Shown here piece after piece: positions 22,259-29,413 of a stretch of 33,489 bases of DNA. Location of the stretch: the NCBI GenBank assembly GCA_030038765.1, contig JASHRA010000022.1, forward strand, positions 1 to 33,489. The letters are read 5' to 3'. The translations under genes were made by a program, and so were the position numbers. The stretch comes from Candidatus Dormiibacterota bacterium. Lineage in GTDB: Bacteria; Chloroflexota; Dormibacteria; Aeolococcales; Bog-877. Position 1 is the first letter of the stretch; each line of letters opens with the position of its first letter. A model generated the notes under the pieces. It did no database searches, had not been told where the DNA came from, and worked only from the letters and a program-made list of their open reading frames with translations.

Positions 22259-23626
22259 ATGACGACTCCCAAGCTATCCGCGCTGGTTCTGGCGCTGGCC
22301 CTGGCGCTCGGGTTGGGGGCCGCCCAGACGGGTCCGGCGCGCGTCGCGCAGCCCGCCCGGGCCGTCCGCCACGAGCGCAGCGACGCGCCCGAGGTGGCCC
22401 AGGAGGCCGCCGAGCGGCTGGCCAGCCAGTTCATGACCCAGCTGCTGGCCCGTCGCTACCGGGCCCAGTGGGGCGAGCTGGCCCCCCTGGCCCAGGCGCT
22501 CTGGCCCTCGGAGCAGGCCCGGGACACCATGCTGGCGGCCAAGTTCCAGGGCGCGGCCAGCCCCATCTCCTTCCGCCTCGGCCGCCTCCGCCGGGAGGCC
22601 GGCTGGACCAGCCCGGAGGACCCCGGGGCGAGCGTCGGCGGCGTCTACGAGATCCCGGTCTCGCTCACCTTCGCCGATCCCTCGAAGGTGGGCCCGCCCG
22701 GGGTGGTGGCCGACTACCAGTCGAGCGGGCTGGTGGTGGCCAGGACCCGGCTCCTGCTGGGGCCACAGCTGCTGCCCCGGGGCGGGCAGGTCTTCGGACT
22801 GAGGCTGGTGGGCGAGGGCCCGGCCGCGGTCGACTCACCCATCATCACCCCCGCCCACGCCCCGGCGGAGACGGCCAGCGTCCCCATCGTCATGTACCAC
22901 CTGGTCGGCCCCTTCCCGGTGCGGGCCGCCTACGCCAGCGTCTACAGCTACGACATCGACTACGAGCTGACGGTGACCCCGGCCCAGTTCCAGGGGGAGA
23001 TCGGCTACCTGGTGGCCCAGGGCTACACCGCGATCTCCCTGGACCGGCTCATGGACCACCTCGACTACGGCCTCCCGCTGCCCCCCCGGGCCGTGATCCT
23101 GACCTTCGACGACGGCTTCCTCAGCGAGTACCAGTACGCCGTCCCGGTGCTGCGCCGGGCCGGCTTCACGGCCACCTTCTTCCCCTGCAGCGGCCTGATC
23201 GGGATCACCAACGGGCACGAGGCCTACATGACCGCGGCCGACCTGCGCCAGCTGAGCCAGGGCGGCTTCGCCATCGAGGACCACACCTACAACGACGGGA
23301 CCTCGCTCTGGAGCCGGAGCCAGGCCCAGATCGACTACCTGGCCGGGAGCACCGCCAGCCAGCTGGAGGCCATCACCGGGCAGCCGATCCAGTTCATCGC
23401 CTACAGCGGACTCTGGCCCTACCGCTCCGGCACCCAGGTGGGGCCGGGGGAGCGGCAGCTCTTCTCCGAGCTGGCCCCCCTCGGCTACGTCGGCGGCCTG
23501 GAGGACGACTGGCTGCCCGGCTCCCCCTGGCAGGAGAGCGGGGCCCAGCCCTGGGAGCTGCCCCGGCTGCGCGCCTGGCCCAACGAGTCCCTCGCCTCCT
23601 ACGCCTCCGTCCTCGCCTACGGCTGA
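22259..23626 (+). CDS. Secreted polysaccharide deacetylase-like (CE4/NodB) protein with altered metal site
   Basis: A 455-residue protein. A signal peptide covers residues 1-22 (hydrophobic ALVLALALALGLGAA). An unassigned ~180-residue N-terminal domain follows, then a NodB-type domain from about 205: PIVMYHLVG, AVILTFDDGF (D284-D285, base and metal ligand), TATFFPC. Motif 2, normally H-S/T-x-x-H, reads HTYND (342-346), so the second metal His is Asp. IAYSGLWPYR at 380-389 takes the place of motif 3. Deacetylase activity is therefore uncertain. ATG with GGAGAGG upstream; CAGAAT (22212-22217) may be the -10. Its 3' half lies antisense to the run-on end of the ArdC-like gene. Probably acts on cell-envelope glycans. 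Confidence 0.85.
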   Translation: MTTPKLSALVLALALALGLGAAQTGPARVAQPARAVRHERSDAPEVAQEAAERLASQFMTQLLARRYRAQWGELAPLAQALWPSEQARDTMLAAKFQGAASPISFRLGRLRREAGWTSPEDPGASVGGVYEIPVSLTFADPSKVGPPGVVADYQSSGLVVARTRLLLGPQLLPRGGQVFGLRLVGEGPAAVDSPIITPAHAPAETASVPIVMYHLVGPFPVRAAYASVYSYDIDYELTVTPAQFQGEIGYLVAQGYTAISLDRLMDHLDYGLPLPPRAVILTFDDGFLSEYQYAVPVLRRAGFTATFFPCSGLIGITNGHEAYMTAADLRQLSQGGFAIEDHTYNDGTSLWSRSQAQIDYLAGSTASQLEAITGQPIQFIAYSGLWPYRSGTQVGPGERQLFSELAPLGYVGGLEDDWLPGSPWQESGAQPWELPRLRAWPNESLASYASVLAYG

Positions 23627-24451
23627 GCCCGCAGCGGCGCCGGCCAGGACGACGTCGCTGGCGCGCAGCACCCGCTCCGCGGCCGAGGTGACCAGGCGGG
23701 CCGCCTCGGGCCCGCCCCCGGCCCAGCTGGCCAGGTAGCCGAAGCTGTAGTCGCCGCTGTCGATGCCGAGCTCGCTGCAGCTCACGTAGGCGACGCTCTC
23801 CGCCTCCAGCTCGGCGAGGGCCCGGCCGCCGCGGAAGTCGCGCCCGTGGAGCACGGCGTGACCCAGCTCGTGGGCCAGGGTCTTGACCTGGTGCGCCGGG
23901 GACAGCTCCGAGCCGATCCGGATCCGCCGCAGGGCATGGGAGCAGTCCCCGTTGCGCCCGCCCCAGAGGGGCGTGAGCTGGACCTCGAAGCCGAGCTCCC
24001 GGGCGCGGGCCAGCAGGGGCCCGAGGTGCTGGCTGGGTCCGCTGAGCGCCCGCACCGGGGTGGGCAGGTCCCGGCCCTCGGTCTGCTCCAGGTCGAAGAC
24101 GTGGGCCACGCGGAAGCCGATCAGCTCCGGAGCCTGGTCCTCGTCTTGGTCCGGGATTGCCCGCAGGCAGGGGGCGAGGATGCGGATGGCCTGCTCGCCC
24201 CGGCGCACCTGGCGACCCAGGCGCCGCCAGGTCTGGTAGCCGGCCACCCAGCTGGCTCCGGGGCGCTGGCTCAGGATCAGTACCTGGTTCTGGAAGCTGT
24301 AGTGGCGGAAGTGGCGGCTGGCCCGGAGCCAGGCGGCCCAGGCGGGAGAGGCGGTGAGCGCCAGGACACCCTCCCGGAGCCGGTCCAAGAGCTCCCCCCT
24401 GGCCCCCGAGCCGCCCTCCGCGGACCATCCCCCGCCGGCCGACGCGCTCAC
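22835..24451 (-). CDS. ArdC-like protein (ssDNA-binding N-domain + HELGH metallopeptidase) with run-on C-terminus
   Basis: The first ~270 residues form a recognisable protein. The ArdC-type N-domain has FRHYSFQNQVLILSQRP (about 48-64), VAGYQTWRRLGRQVRRGEQAI (69-89) and PC. A zincin-like domain has VKTLAHELGHAVLH (HELGH 194-198) and AELEAESVAYVSC, the probable third ligand region, then SFGYLASWAGGGPEAARL. Such proteins are known as antirestriction or plasmid-transfer proteins. At the place where homologues usually end (~residue 270) there is no stop; the frame continues 262 codons antisense to the CE4 gene, with a composition of a shadow frame. GTG start at 24451, or TTG about 21 codons later after GGGGGGAG. 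Total 538 residues if fully translated. Confidence 0.75.
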   Translation of the reverse strand: MSASAGGGWSAEGGSGARGELLDRLREGVLALTASPAWAAWLRASRHFRHYSFQNQVLILSQRPGASWVAGYQTWRRLGRQVRRGEQAIRILAPCLRAIPDQDEDQAPELIGFRVAHVFDLEQTEGRDLPTPVRALSGPSQHLGPLLARARELGFEVQLTPLWGGRNGDCSHALRRIRIGSELSPAHQVKTLAHELGHAVLHGRDFRGGRALAELEAESVAYVSCSELGIDSGDYSFGYLASWAGGGPEAARLVTSAAERVLRASDVVLAGAAAGSAVGEDGGVGGEGLVGPGAQPGQLPGLGPALLPGGAGQPVVLQAADVAEGGQLGEELPLPRPHLGAGAVGPESAVGDELDRLPGDGLQLAGGAPGQVVDLGLAPAPERGPVVVGVVLDGEAALAQLAQVGRGHVGLVPVGDPDQAAAGEEGGREAGPAQHRDGVLVLAEEAVVEGQDHGPGGQREAVVEVVHEPVQGDRGVALGHQVADLPLELGRGHRQLVVDVVAVDAGVGGPHREGADQVVHDDGDAGRLRRGVGGGDDG

Positions 24452-24543
24452 GGCAGGCTAGTCCGTCCAGCCCCCGACGCCGGGGACCCCGGGCCCAGAG
24501 CCGCGACTGTCCTCGGCTCAAACGGGCTCCGGGGAGCGCCGCC

Positions 24544-24870
24544 TCAGCCGGCGGAGGTCGCCGAGCCGGCCCCGATCAGGGGACCGCGCCCCTCGGAGGC
24601 GGCCAGCTGCCGCCCATCCTCCTCGTGCTCCGCGGCGATGCGGTAGGCATCCTCGAGCAGGCGCAGACGCGCCTCCAGACGGGCGACCGCGCCCAGCGCA
24701 GCGAGCGCCAGCTCCCTTCCCTGGGCGTCGGGAAAGTGACCGAGGCCGGCCGTGGTGGCGGTGAGGGCGGCCGAGGCCTGGTGGCACGAGTCGAGCGACT
24801 GCAGCAAACGGGAGCGCTCGGCGGCGTAGGCCACGATTCCCATAGCGGGGGAAGCCGGTCTCGGTTTCAC
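24544..24870 (-). CDS. Small helical protein of unknown function
   Basis: A 108-residue, mostly helical, Ala/Leu-rich soluble protein. AERSRLLQSLDSCHQASAAL and ELALAALGAVARLEARLRLLEDAYRIAAEHEED look like two long helices, followed by a Gly/Ser-rich tail. It has one Cys (residue 29) and no membrane segment. The GTG start at 24870 has a strong GAGGAGG site about 5 nt upstream. It lies upstream of the ArdC-like gene on the same strand (92-nt gap) and diverges from the MarR gene, which may regulate it. No family recognised. Confidence 0.65.
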   Translation of the reverse strand: MKPRPASPAMGIVAYAAERSRLLQSLDSCHQASAALTATTAGLGHFPDAQGRELALAALGAVARLEARLRLLEDAYRIAAEHEEDGRQLAASEGRGPLIGAGSATSAG

Positions 24871-24908
24871 TCGGGCCTCCTCGGGGTCCGCTCAGGGCAA
24901 CCGGGGCG

Positions 24909-24914
24909 CATAAT
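24909..24914 (+). promoter_or_regulatory. -10 element for a leaderless MarR gene
   Basis: CATAAT, with further AT (TAATTA) next to it, ends 7 nt before the GTG at 24922. There is no Shine-Dalgarno. It is one of the clearest -10 boxes in the window. Confidence 0.55.
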
Positions 24915-24921
24915 TAGATGG

Positions 24922-25434
24922 GTGAAGTTTCAGCCCGGTGGGACCAGTGGGGAGGCTGGCTCAGACTCCGTCGACGCCCTCGTCGAACGCATGCTCGAGC
25001 TCCAGCCGCGGCTCCAGCGCGCCCTGGAGGTGACCATCCCGGAGGAGGTGGCCCGCCAGCTCGGCTCGATCACGCTGCACCAGCTCCAGGCGCTGGCCTG
25101 CCTCCCGCCTGAGGGCACCACCATGCGCCACTTCGCCGAGGCGGTGGGCATCAGCGGCGCGGCCGCCACCGCCCTGGCCAACCGGATGATCCGCCAGGGC
25201 CTGGCCGAGCGGCGCGACGACCCGGCCGACCGCCGCACCGTCTGGCTGGCGCCCACGCTGCACGCGGCCCGGACCCTGGAGGCCTTCCGCTCCTGGCAGC
25301 GGGATTCGCTGTCGGCCCTGCTCGACCGCCTCGACCCGACCCAGATCGAGACCTTCCTCGAGGTCCTGGACAGCCTCACCAAGAGCGTCCCCGACCAGCT
25401 CGAGGACGAAGGCGAGTCGTCTCCCGAGAACTGA
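24922..25434 (+). CDS. MarR-family transcriptional regulator
   Basis: A 170-residue winged-helix protein. ITLHQLQALACLPPEGTTMRHFAEAVGI (50-77) and SGAAATALANRMIRQGLAERRDD (78-100) form the MarR helix-turn-helix. PADRRTVWLAPTL is the wing with the usual D-x-R, and long flanking helices (15-48 and 115-160) would make the dimer interface. The GTG start is set by the CATAAT box seven bases upstream; the open frame further upstream lacks signals. No effector-binding residues can be deduced. The likely targets are its own promoter and the divergent small-protein gene. Confidence 0.88.
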   Translation: MKFQPGGTSGEAGSDSVDALVERMLELQPRLQRALEVTIPEEVARQLGSITLHQLQALACLPPEGTTMRHFAEAVGISGAAATALANRMIRQGLAERRDDPADRRTVWLAPTLHAARTLEAFRSWQRDSLSALLDRLDPTQIETFLEVLDSLTKSVPDQLEDEGESSPEN

Positions 25435-25441
25435 CCCGGCG

Positions 25442-26065
25442 CTAGGCGGTGGCGGCCGAGGGCACCACCGCGCGCCGGCGCCGCGGCCTCTGGGGAGCCA
25501 GGCGGAGGGTCTCCTCCGCGCCCAGCGCCCGGGCCCCCCGGAGGCCCCGCACGGCGCGGTGGACGAGGAGCTTGACGGCCTCCACGCTGCGCCCCATCCG
25601 CCAGGCTATCTCGCGCAGCTCGAGCTGCTCCCCGTAGCGCAGCCAGAGGGCGCGGCGCTGGGAGGCGGGAAGCTGCCGGGAGAGGGCCCAGACCTGGCGC
25701 GCCAGCTCCCGGGAGACCACCACCTCGGCCGGGTTGGGGCCCGGGTCGGCGACCAGCTCCGCCTCGCTCAACTGCTGGCTGGGCCGGGCCGCCCGGTAGT
25801 GGTCCGCCACCCGGTGGGCGGCGATGGTGTAGAGCCAGGGCAGCGCCGAGTCGCGCATCGGTCGGTAGTTGCCGAGGCCCGCCACGGCGCGGCAGAAGAC
25901 GTCACCGACGAGGTCCTCCGCCTCCGTCGAGCTGCCCACCCGGGCCCGGACGTAGCGGTAGACGTCGCCGTAGTGGTCGAGGTAGATGTGCTCCGCCGTT
26001 TCGACGGGAGTCCCCGTGCCGCTCACCGGAGAGACGCCGCTCAGCTCTAGACCGCCCACGCTCAT
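25442..26065 (-). CDS. ECF-type RNA polymerase sigma factor (sigma-70 family)
   Basis: A 207-residue ECF sigma factor. Region 2 is at ~25-95: IYLDHYGDVYRYVRARVG, AEDLVGDVFCRAVAGL and PWLYTIAAHRVADHYRA. A linker with DPGPNPAEVV follows. Region 4 is at ~122-180: LARQVWALSRQLPASQRRALWLRYGEQLELREIAWRMGRSVEAVKLLVHRAVRGLR, with a standard helix-turn-helix. The ATG at 26065 follows AGGAGG with 8-nt spacing. A basic tail (RPRRRRAVV) ends the protein. No anti-sigma gene is adjacent, so control must come from elsewhere or from its promoter. It ends 7 nt from the convergent MarR gene. Confidence 0.92.
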   Translation of the reverse strand: MSVGGLELSGVSPVSGTGTPVETAEHIYLDHYGDVYRYVRARVGSSTEAEDLVGDVFCRAVAGLGNYRPMRDSALPWLYTIAAHRVADHYRAARPSQQLSEAELVADPGPNPAEVVVSRELARQVWALSRQLPASQRRALWLRYGEQLELREIAWRMGRSVEAVKLLVHRAVRGLRGARALGAEETLRLAPQRPRRRRAVVPSAATA

Positions 26066-26476
26066 CGGCAGCACCTCCTGTACCACGCGTCGTCGGTTCC
26101 CGGCTACGACGTGGTGCAACCCTAGCACGAGCGACACCATGCGTGCGCTAAGAAAACCCATAAAAAGATGCGTTTCATGCTAGAGAAAGTACGTAGGCAA
26201 GATGGTGCGCCGGCAGTCATTTTCAGGTCCCAGAAAGTAAGCGCCACGAACCTTTCGAAGTGCGCCGCCGCTGCGCCAAGAGTGAAAGGTTCGCCCTCTG
26301 AAATATGTCGCGCGCTCACTGCTCACGTCCGTTAGCAGTCCATTGCTGGCGTTTTCACTGATTTTCGAAACCGGGCGCCAGGGCAGGCGTTAGTCGGGGC
26401 AAGACGAGCGCGCGATGTCCGGAACGAGCCGTTCCAGCGATGGCCGTGCTCGACGGGAGATGAGGAGGAAGTGAGA
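26066..26476. other. AT-richer intergenic island with inverted repeat (411 bp)
   Basis: This is the least GC-rich stretch of the window and has no supported gene. It contains A/T-runs (CCCATAAAAAGATG around 26154-26167), a perfect 10-bp inverted repeat (26247-26256 with 26284-26293), and TTTCGAAA at 26362-26369. It probably holds the promoters of the divergent sigma-factor and unknown-protein genes, and may encode a structured RNA. Confidence 0.45.
26247..26293. repeat. Perfect 10-bp inverted repeat
   Basis: CGAACCTTTC (26247-26256) and GAAAGGTTCG (26284-26293) are exact reverse complements, 27 nt apart. They could be a stem-loop or a two-site operator. Confidence 0.65.
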
Positions 26477-26965
26477 GTGGCAACCGCGATGAGAAGCGAT
26501 CGCTTGGGCGGGCCGGGGATCGCCTTCGGCGCCATGCCCCTGGGCCGCGGGCCGGTGGACGTCGCCAGCTGGGAGATCAGGGGCGCGCTCCAGAGAGGCC
26601 TGCAGCGGCGCGTGCTGAGGACCCACCGCCGGCGCTGCCTGGAGGCCATCGACGGCTGCCTCAACCGGCTCGAGGAGCTCCACCTGAAAGGGGCCCAGAT
26701 CGCCCGCCGCGACGGCTGCCGCAAGGTGGTGGCCAGCCTCGCGGCCGAGGTCGGAGAGCAGCCGCCCGAAGCGGTCCAGACGGCGCGCACCTCGTACGAC
26801 CTGCACTCGGCCCTGTTGAACTGGCAGTCCGCCGTGCTGGACGCCATCGTCCCGCGCCGGCGCGAGCGCTTCCCGGATCTCAACCTGGAGCTGGACGAGT
26901 GGCCCCGGCCCCGGCGCCGGCACCGCCGCCACCGCGCCCTCGAGACCCAGCAGGCCAGCGCCTGA
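26477..26965 (+). CDS. Helical protein of unknown function
   Basis: A 162-residue protein I do not recognise. The central part (residues ~35-130) is predicted helical and charged: GALQRGLQRRVLRTHRRRCLE, AIDGCLNRLEELHLKGAQIA, then ARTSYDLHSALLNWQSAVLDAI. It ends in a strongly basic Arg/His tail (RPRRRHRRHRALE), which could bind nucleic acid. The GTG at 26477 has GAGGAGG at good spacing; a GTG at 26471 would sit directly on the ribosome site. It lies directly upstream (6-nt gap) of the UPF0104-type gene, so the two are likely cotranscribed. Confidence 0.6.
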   Translation: MATAMRSDRLGGPGIAFGAMPLGRGPVDVASWEIRGALQRGLQRRVLRTHRRRCLEAIDGCLNRLEELHLKGAQIARRDGCRKVVASLAAEVGEQPPEAVQTARTSYDLHSALLNWQSAVLDAIVPRRRERFPDLNLELDEWPRPRRRHRRHRALETQQASA

Positions 26966-26971
26966 CCTGAC

Positions 26972-28018
26972 TTGAGTCGCGGGCGTCGGGCGCCCCGGAA
27001 CCGGGGCGTCCGGCCGCTCGCCGGGCACCCACGGCTCCGCCGCCTGCTCCCCTACCTGCTGGCGGCGGCCGTCGTCCTGGCCCTGGTTCTGCTGGCCCAG
27101 CCGGCGCTGCTGGCCCGGGCCGCCAGCCGCTTCCAGCCCATCTACGCGCCCGCCGTGGCCGCGCTCTCGCTCCTCTACTACGGCCTCCAGGGGCTGCGCT
27201 GGCACCCCCTGCTGCGGGCCGCCGGCATCCGCCTCTCCTGGTCCCGGGCCGTGGTCCTCAACCTGGCTGGCCAGGCGGCCGGGCTGCTCCCGGGCGGGGA
27301 GCTGACCCGCGCCGTGCTGGTCAGCGAGGTGAGCGGGAAGGAGCTGGCCGACGCCGTCTCCACGATCACGGTCCAGGAGCTGATCTCCACCCTCGTGGTG
27401 ATCGCCGTCGCCGCCCCGGCGGCGGCCACGCGGCCGCTGGCGGCGCTGGGCGTGGGCCTGGCCCTGGCGGGCACTCTGCTGGCGCTGCTGGTGCTCGCCT
27501 GGGGGCGTGCCTTCGAGGTCGTCCTGCGCCTGGTCGGGCGCCTGCCCCTGCTGCGTCGCCTCGCCCCCGAGCTGGAGCGCCTCCGTGACCAGACGGTGCG
27601 CCTGCTCACGCGCTGGGACACGCTCTGGTGGTCCGCCCTCAACGTCCTCCAGGTGGCGGTGACCGTGACCATGTTCTGGCTCCTGCTCCGGGGCCTGGGA
27701 CTCGGTCTCGGCTGGCCGGTGGCGGCCCTCATCTACGCCGCCGCCCACCTCGCTGGCGCCGTCTCCCTCAGCCCGGGCGGCCTGGGCGGCTTCGAGGCCG
27801 CCTGCGTCGCCCTCCTGCTGGGCTTCGGGGTCCCGCTCGACCTGGCGGTGGCGGCGGCCCTGCTGCAGCGCCTCGCCGACAAGGGGCTGGGCACGCTCTT
27901 CGGCGTCGCCGCCTACGCCTGGGCCCGGCGCGCCTACCACCTGGAGGCGCGCCGGGTGGTACTGGGGCGGGTGAGGGACGGGGGCGGGAGCGACCGGCGG
28001 GCGTCCCGGGAGGCGTAA
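26972..28018 (+). CDS. UPF0104 / lysylphosphatidylglycerol synthase TM-like membrane protein
   Basis: A 348-residue multi-pass membrane protein with about eight helices. Family segments: AALSLLYYGLQGLRWHPLLRAAG, NLAGQAAGLLPGGELTRAVLVS (the conserved GxxLPGGxxxR-type region), then AHLAGAVSLSPGGLGGFEAACVALLLGFGV (the SPGGLGxFE signature). Members are flippase-like or the TM part of MprF; no aminoacyl-transferase domain is attached. The only usable start in frame is TTG at 26972, without a clear ribosome site, six bases after the previous stop. A strong hairpin (CGCCCCGG-AA-CCGGGGCG, 26991-27008) lies in its first codons. Likely envelope lipid or glycolipid handling. Confidence 0.82.
   Translation: MSRGRRAPRNRGVRPLAGHPRLRRLLPYLLAAAVVLALVLLAQPALLARAASRFQPIYAPAVAALSLLYYGLQGLRWHPLLRAAGIRLSWSRAVVLNLAGQAAGLLPGGELTRAVLVSEVSGKELADAVSTITVQELISTLVVIAVAAPAAATRPLAALGVGLALAGTLLALLVLAWGRAFEVVLRLVGRLPLLRRLAPELERLRDQTVRLLTRWDTLWWSALNVLQVAVTVTMFWLLLRGLGLGLGWPVAALIYAAAHLAGAVSLSPGGLGGFEAACVALLLGFGVPLDLAVAAALLQRLADKGLGTLFGVAAYAWARRAYHLEARRVVLGRVRDGGGSDRRASREA
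26991..27008. repeat. Strong hairpin in the start region of the UPF0104 gene
   Basis: CGCCCCGG and CCGGGGCG are perfect complements around AA. It lies ~20 nt after the TTG, so it could slow translation or end transcripts of the upstream gene. Confidence 0.45.
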
Positions 28019-28064
28019 CTGCGGCTGTCGGGGGCGGTTAGTCAGGCTGTTCGCGAGCGGGGCC

Positions 28065-28083
28065 GGTACCCCTCCGGTACCAT
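28065..28083 (+). promoter_or_regulatory. Duplicated GGTACC palindrome overlapping a -10-like TACCAT
   Basis: GGTACC occurs at 28065-28070 and 28076-28081, spaced by CCTCC. TACCAT at 28078-28083 may be the -10 of the small hydrophobic protein gene, so the palindromes could be operator sites. Confidence 0.35.
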
Positions 28084-28117
28084 GGCCTCGGCTCTGATGA
28101 AGGAGGGTCGGGTTTCC

Positions 28118-28273
28118 GTGCTAGCCGTGCTTCTCTTCCTGCTCCTCGTGGCCATCCTCTTCGGCCTCGGGGTCGCCGTCCACCTCTTCTGGATCATCGC
28201 CATCGTGGCCCTGGCCCTCTGGCTGCTGGGCTTCCTCTTCCGCCCCCACGGGGGACGCTGGTACCGCTGGTAG
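28118..28273 (+). CDS. Very small hydrophobic membrane protein
   Basis: A 51-residue protein. It is almost entirely two hydrophobic helices (VLAVLLFLLLVAILFGLGVAV and FWIIAIVALALWLLGFLF) followed by RPHGGRWYRW. This resembles small hydrophobic proteins found near stress genes in actinomycetes (lmo0937/DUF5670-like pattern). The GTG at 28118 is chosen because AAGGAGGG lies 10 nt upstream; an ATG at 28082 in the same frame would place that ribosome site inside the gene. Function unknown. Confidence 0.72.
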   Translation: MLAVLLFLLLVAILFGLGVAVHLFWIIAIVALALWLLGFLFRPHGGRWYRW

Positions 28274-28280
28274 CGGGCCC

Positions 28281-29369
28281 TCAGCGGGCCGCCATCACCT
28301 CGCGGTAGACGCCCCGCGTGAGGGCGGCCATGCGTGAGGCGGTGAAGCGCTGGCGCACCCGCTCCACGCCTGCGGCGCTGATCGCCGCGTAGCGCTCGGG
28401 GGCGCCCAGCAGGCCCTGGCTGACGCTGGCCAGCGCGGCCGGGTTGGCCGGGCTCACCACCAGGCCGGCGCGGGGCGGGTCGAGGATCTCGGGCAGGCCC
28501 CCGACCCGGCTCGCCACCACCGGCAGGCCCGAGCTCATGGCCTCGCAGGCGACGAGGCCGAAGGGCTCGGCCCGGGAGGGCACCCAGGCCAGGTCGCAGC
28601 CGGCGAAGAAGGCGTCACGGTCGCTGACCTCGCCCACGAAGTCCACCCTGTCGGCCACGCCGGCGGTGTAGGCGAGGTCGACGAGGCGGGCCAGCTCCGG
28701 TCCCGCGCCCCCCACCCGCAGGCTCAGGCCCTGCCCGGCAGCGGTGCTGAGGGCGAGGACGGCGATGTCCACCCCCTTGGACTGGCCCAGCTGGGCCAGC
28801 ACCCCGGCGCGGCGCCCTCTGGGCCCGGGGCGGACCCGGGCGGTGAGGGGCACGATGCCGTTGGGGATCACCCGCAGGCGCCGCGTGTCCGCGCCCGTCT
28901 CGCCGGTGAGGAATTCGGCGACGGCGTTGGAGACGGCGATCTGGAGGGACGCGGACCGGGCCAGCCGGTGCATCTCCAGGCGGTGCAGGGCGAGCCGGGC
29001 CGGACTGGCCGTGAACCAGCCGTCCAGGTGCTGGGTGTGGACCTGGGGGGCCCCGGGGTGGGCGCGCCGCACCAGGGCCCCGGCCCGCAGTCCGTGGCTG
29101 TGGACGACCTGGGCCCCGAAGCGGCGCGCCAGCTGGCGCAGCCGGATGGGGGCGGCCGCCCCGGCCCGCCCCCGCATGGACATCGGGGCCACCGGGATGC
29201 CGGCCCCCCGACAGCGCTCCGCCAGCGTCCCCGGCGGGCAGGCGACGAGCGTCTCCCAGCCCGACTCGGAGAGCTCGCGGGCCAGGGTCAGGACGTGCTC
29301 CGGCCCGCCGCTGCGGGAGCTGTCCGCGATCACCAGCAGCACCCGCGACTCGCCGCTCACCGCGGCCAT
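28281..29369 (-). CDS. GT4-family glycosyltransferase
   Basis: A 362-residue GT-B fold enzyme. The N-terminal acceptor domain starts VLLVIADSSRSGGPEHVLTLA with the Gly loop and includes VVHSHGLRAGALVRRAHP. The donor domain has VLAQLGQSKGVDIAVLAL, FVGEVSDRDAFFAGCDLAWVPS and the retaining GT4 motif E268-PFGLVAC-E276 (E-x7-E), then GLPVVASRVGGLPEIL. The ATG has AGGAGG 7 nt upstream. It transfers a sugar from a nucleotide donor, probably in cell-envelope glycan or glycolipid synthesis. It diverges from metG with only 44 bp between the starts. Confidence 0.92.
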   Translation of the reverse strand: MAAVSGESRVLLVIADSSRSGGPEHVLTLARELSESGWETLVACPPGTLAERCRGAGIPVAPMSMRGRAGAAAPIRLRQLARRFGAQVVHSHGLRAGALVRRAHPGAPQVHTQHLDGWFTASPARLALHRLEMHRLARSASLQIAVSNAVAEFLTGETGADTRRLRVIPNGIVPLTARVRPGPRGRRAGVLAQLGQSKGVDIAVLALSTAAGQGLSLRVGGAGPELARLVDLAYTAGVADRVDFVGEVSDRDAFFAGCDLAWVPSRAEPFGLVACEAMSSGLPVVASRVGGLPEILDPPRAGLVVSPANPAALASVSQGLLGAPERYAAISAAGVERVRQRFTASRMAALTRGVYREVMAAR

Positions 29370-29397
29370 TGTTTCACCTCCTCCGGCGGCGACCGGC

Positions 29398-29403
29398 TAC
29401 CAT
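29398..29403 (+). promoter_or_regulatory. Candidate -10 for metG
   Basis: TACCAT, 10 nt before the TTG at 29414. The message would have a leader of only a few bases. Confidence 0.35.
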
Positions 29404-29413
29404 CGGTCGGATC

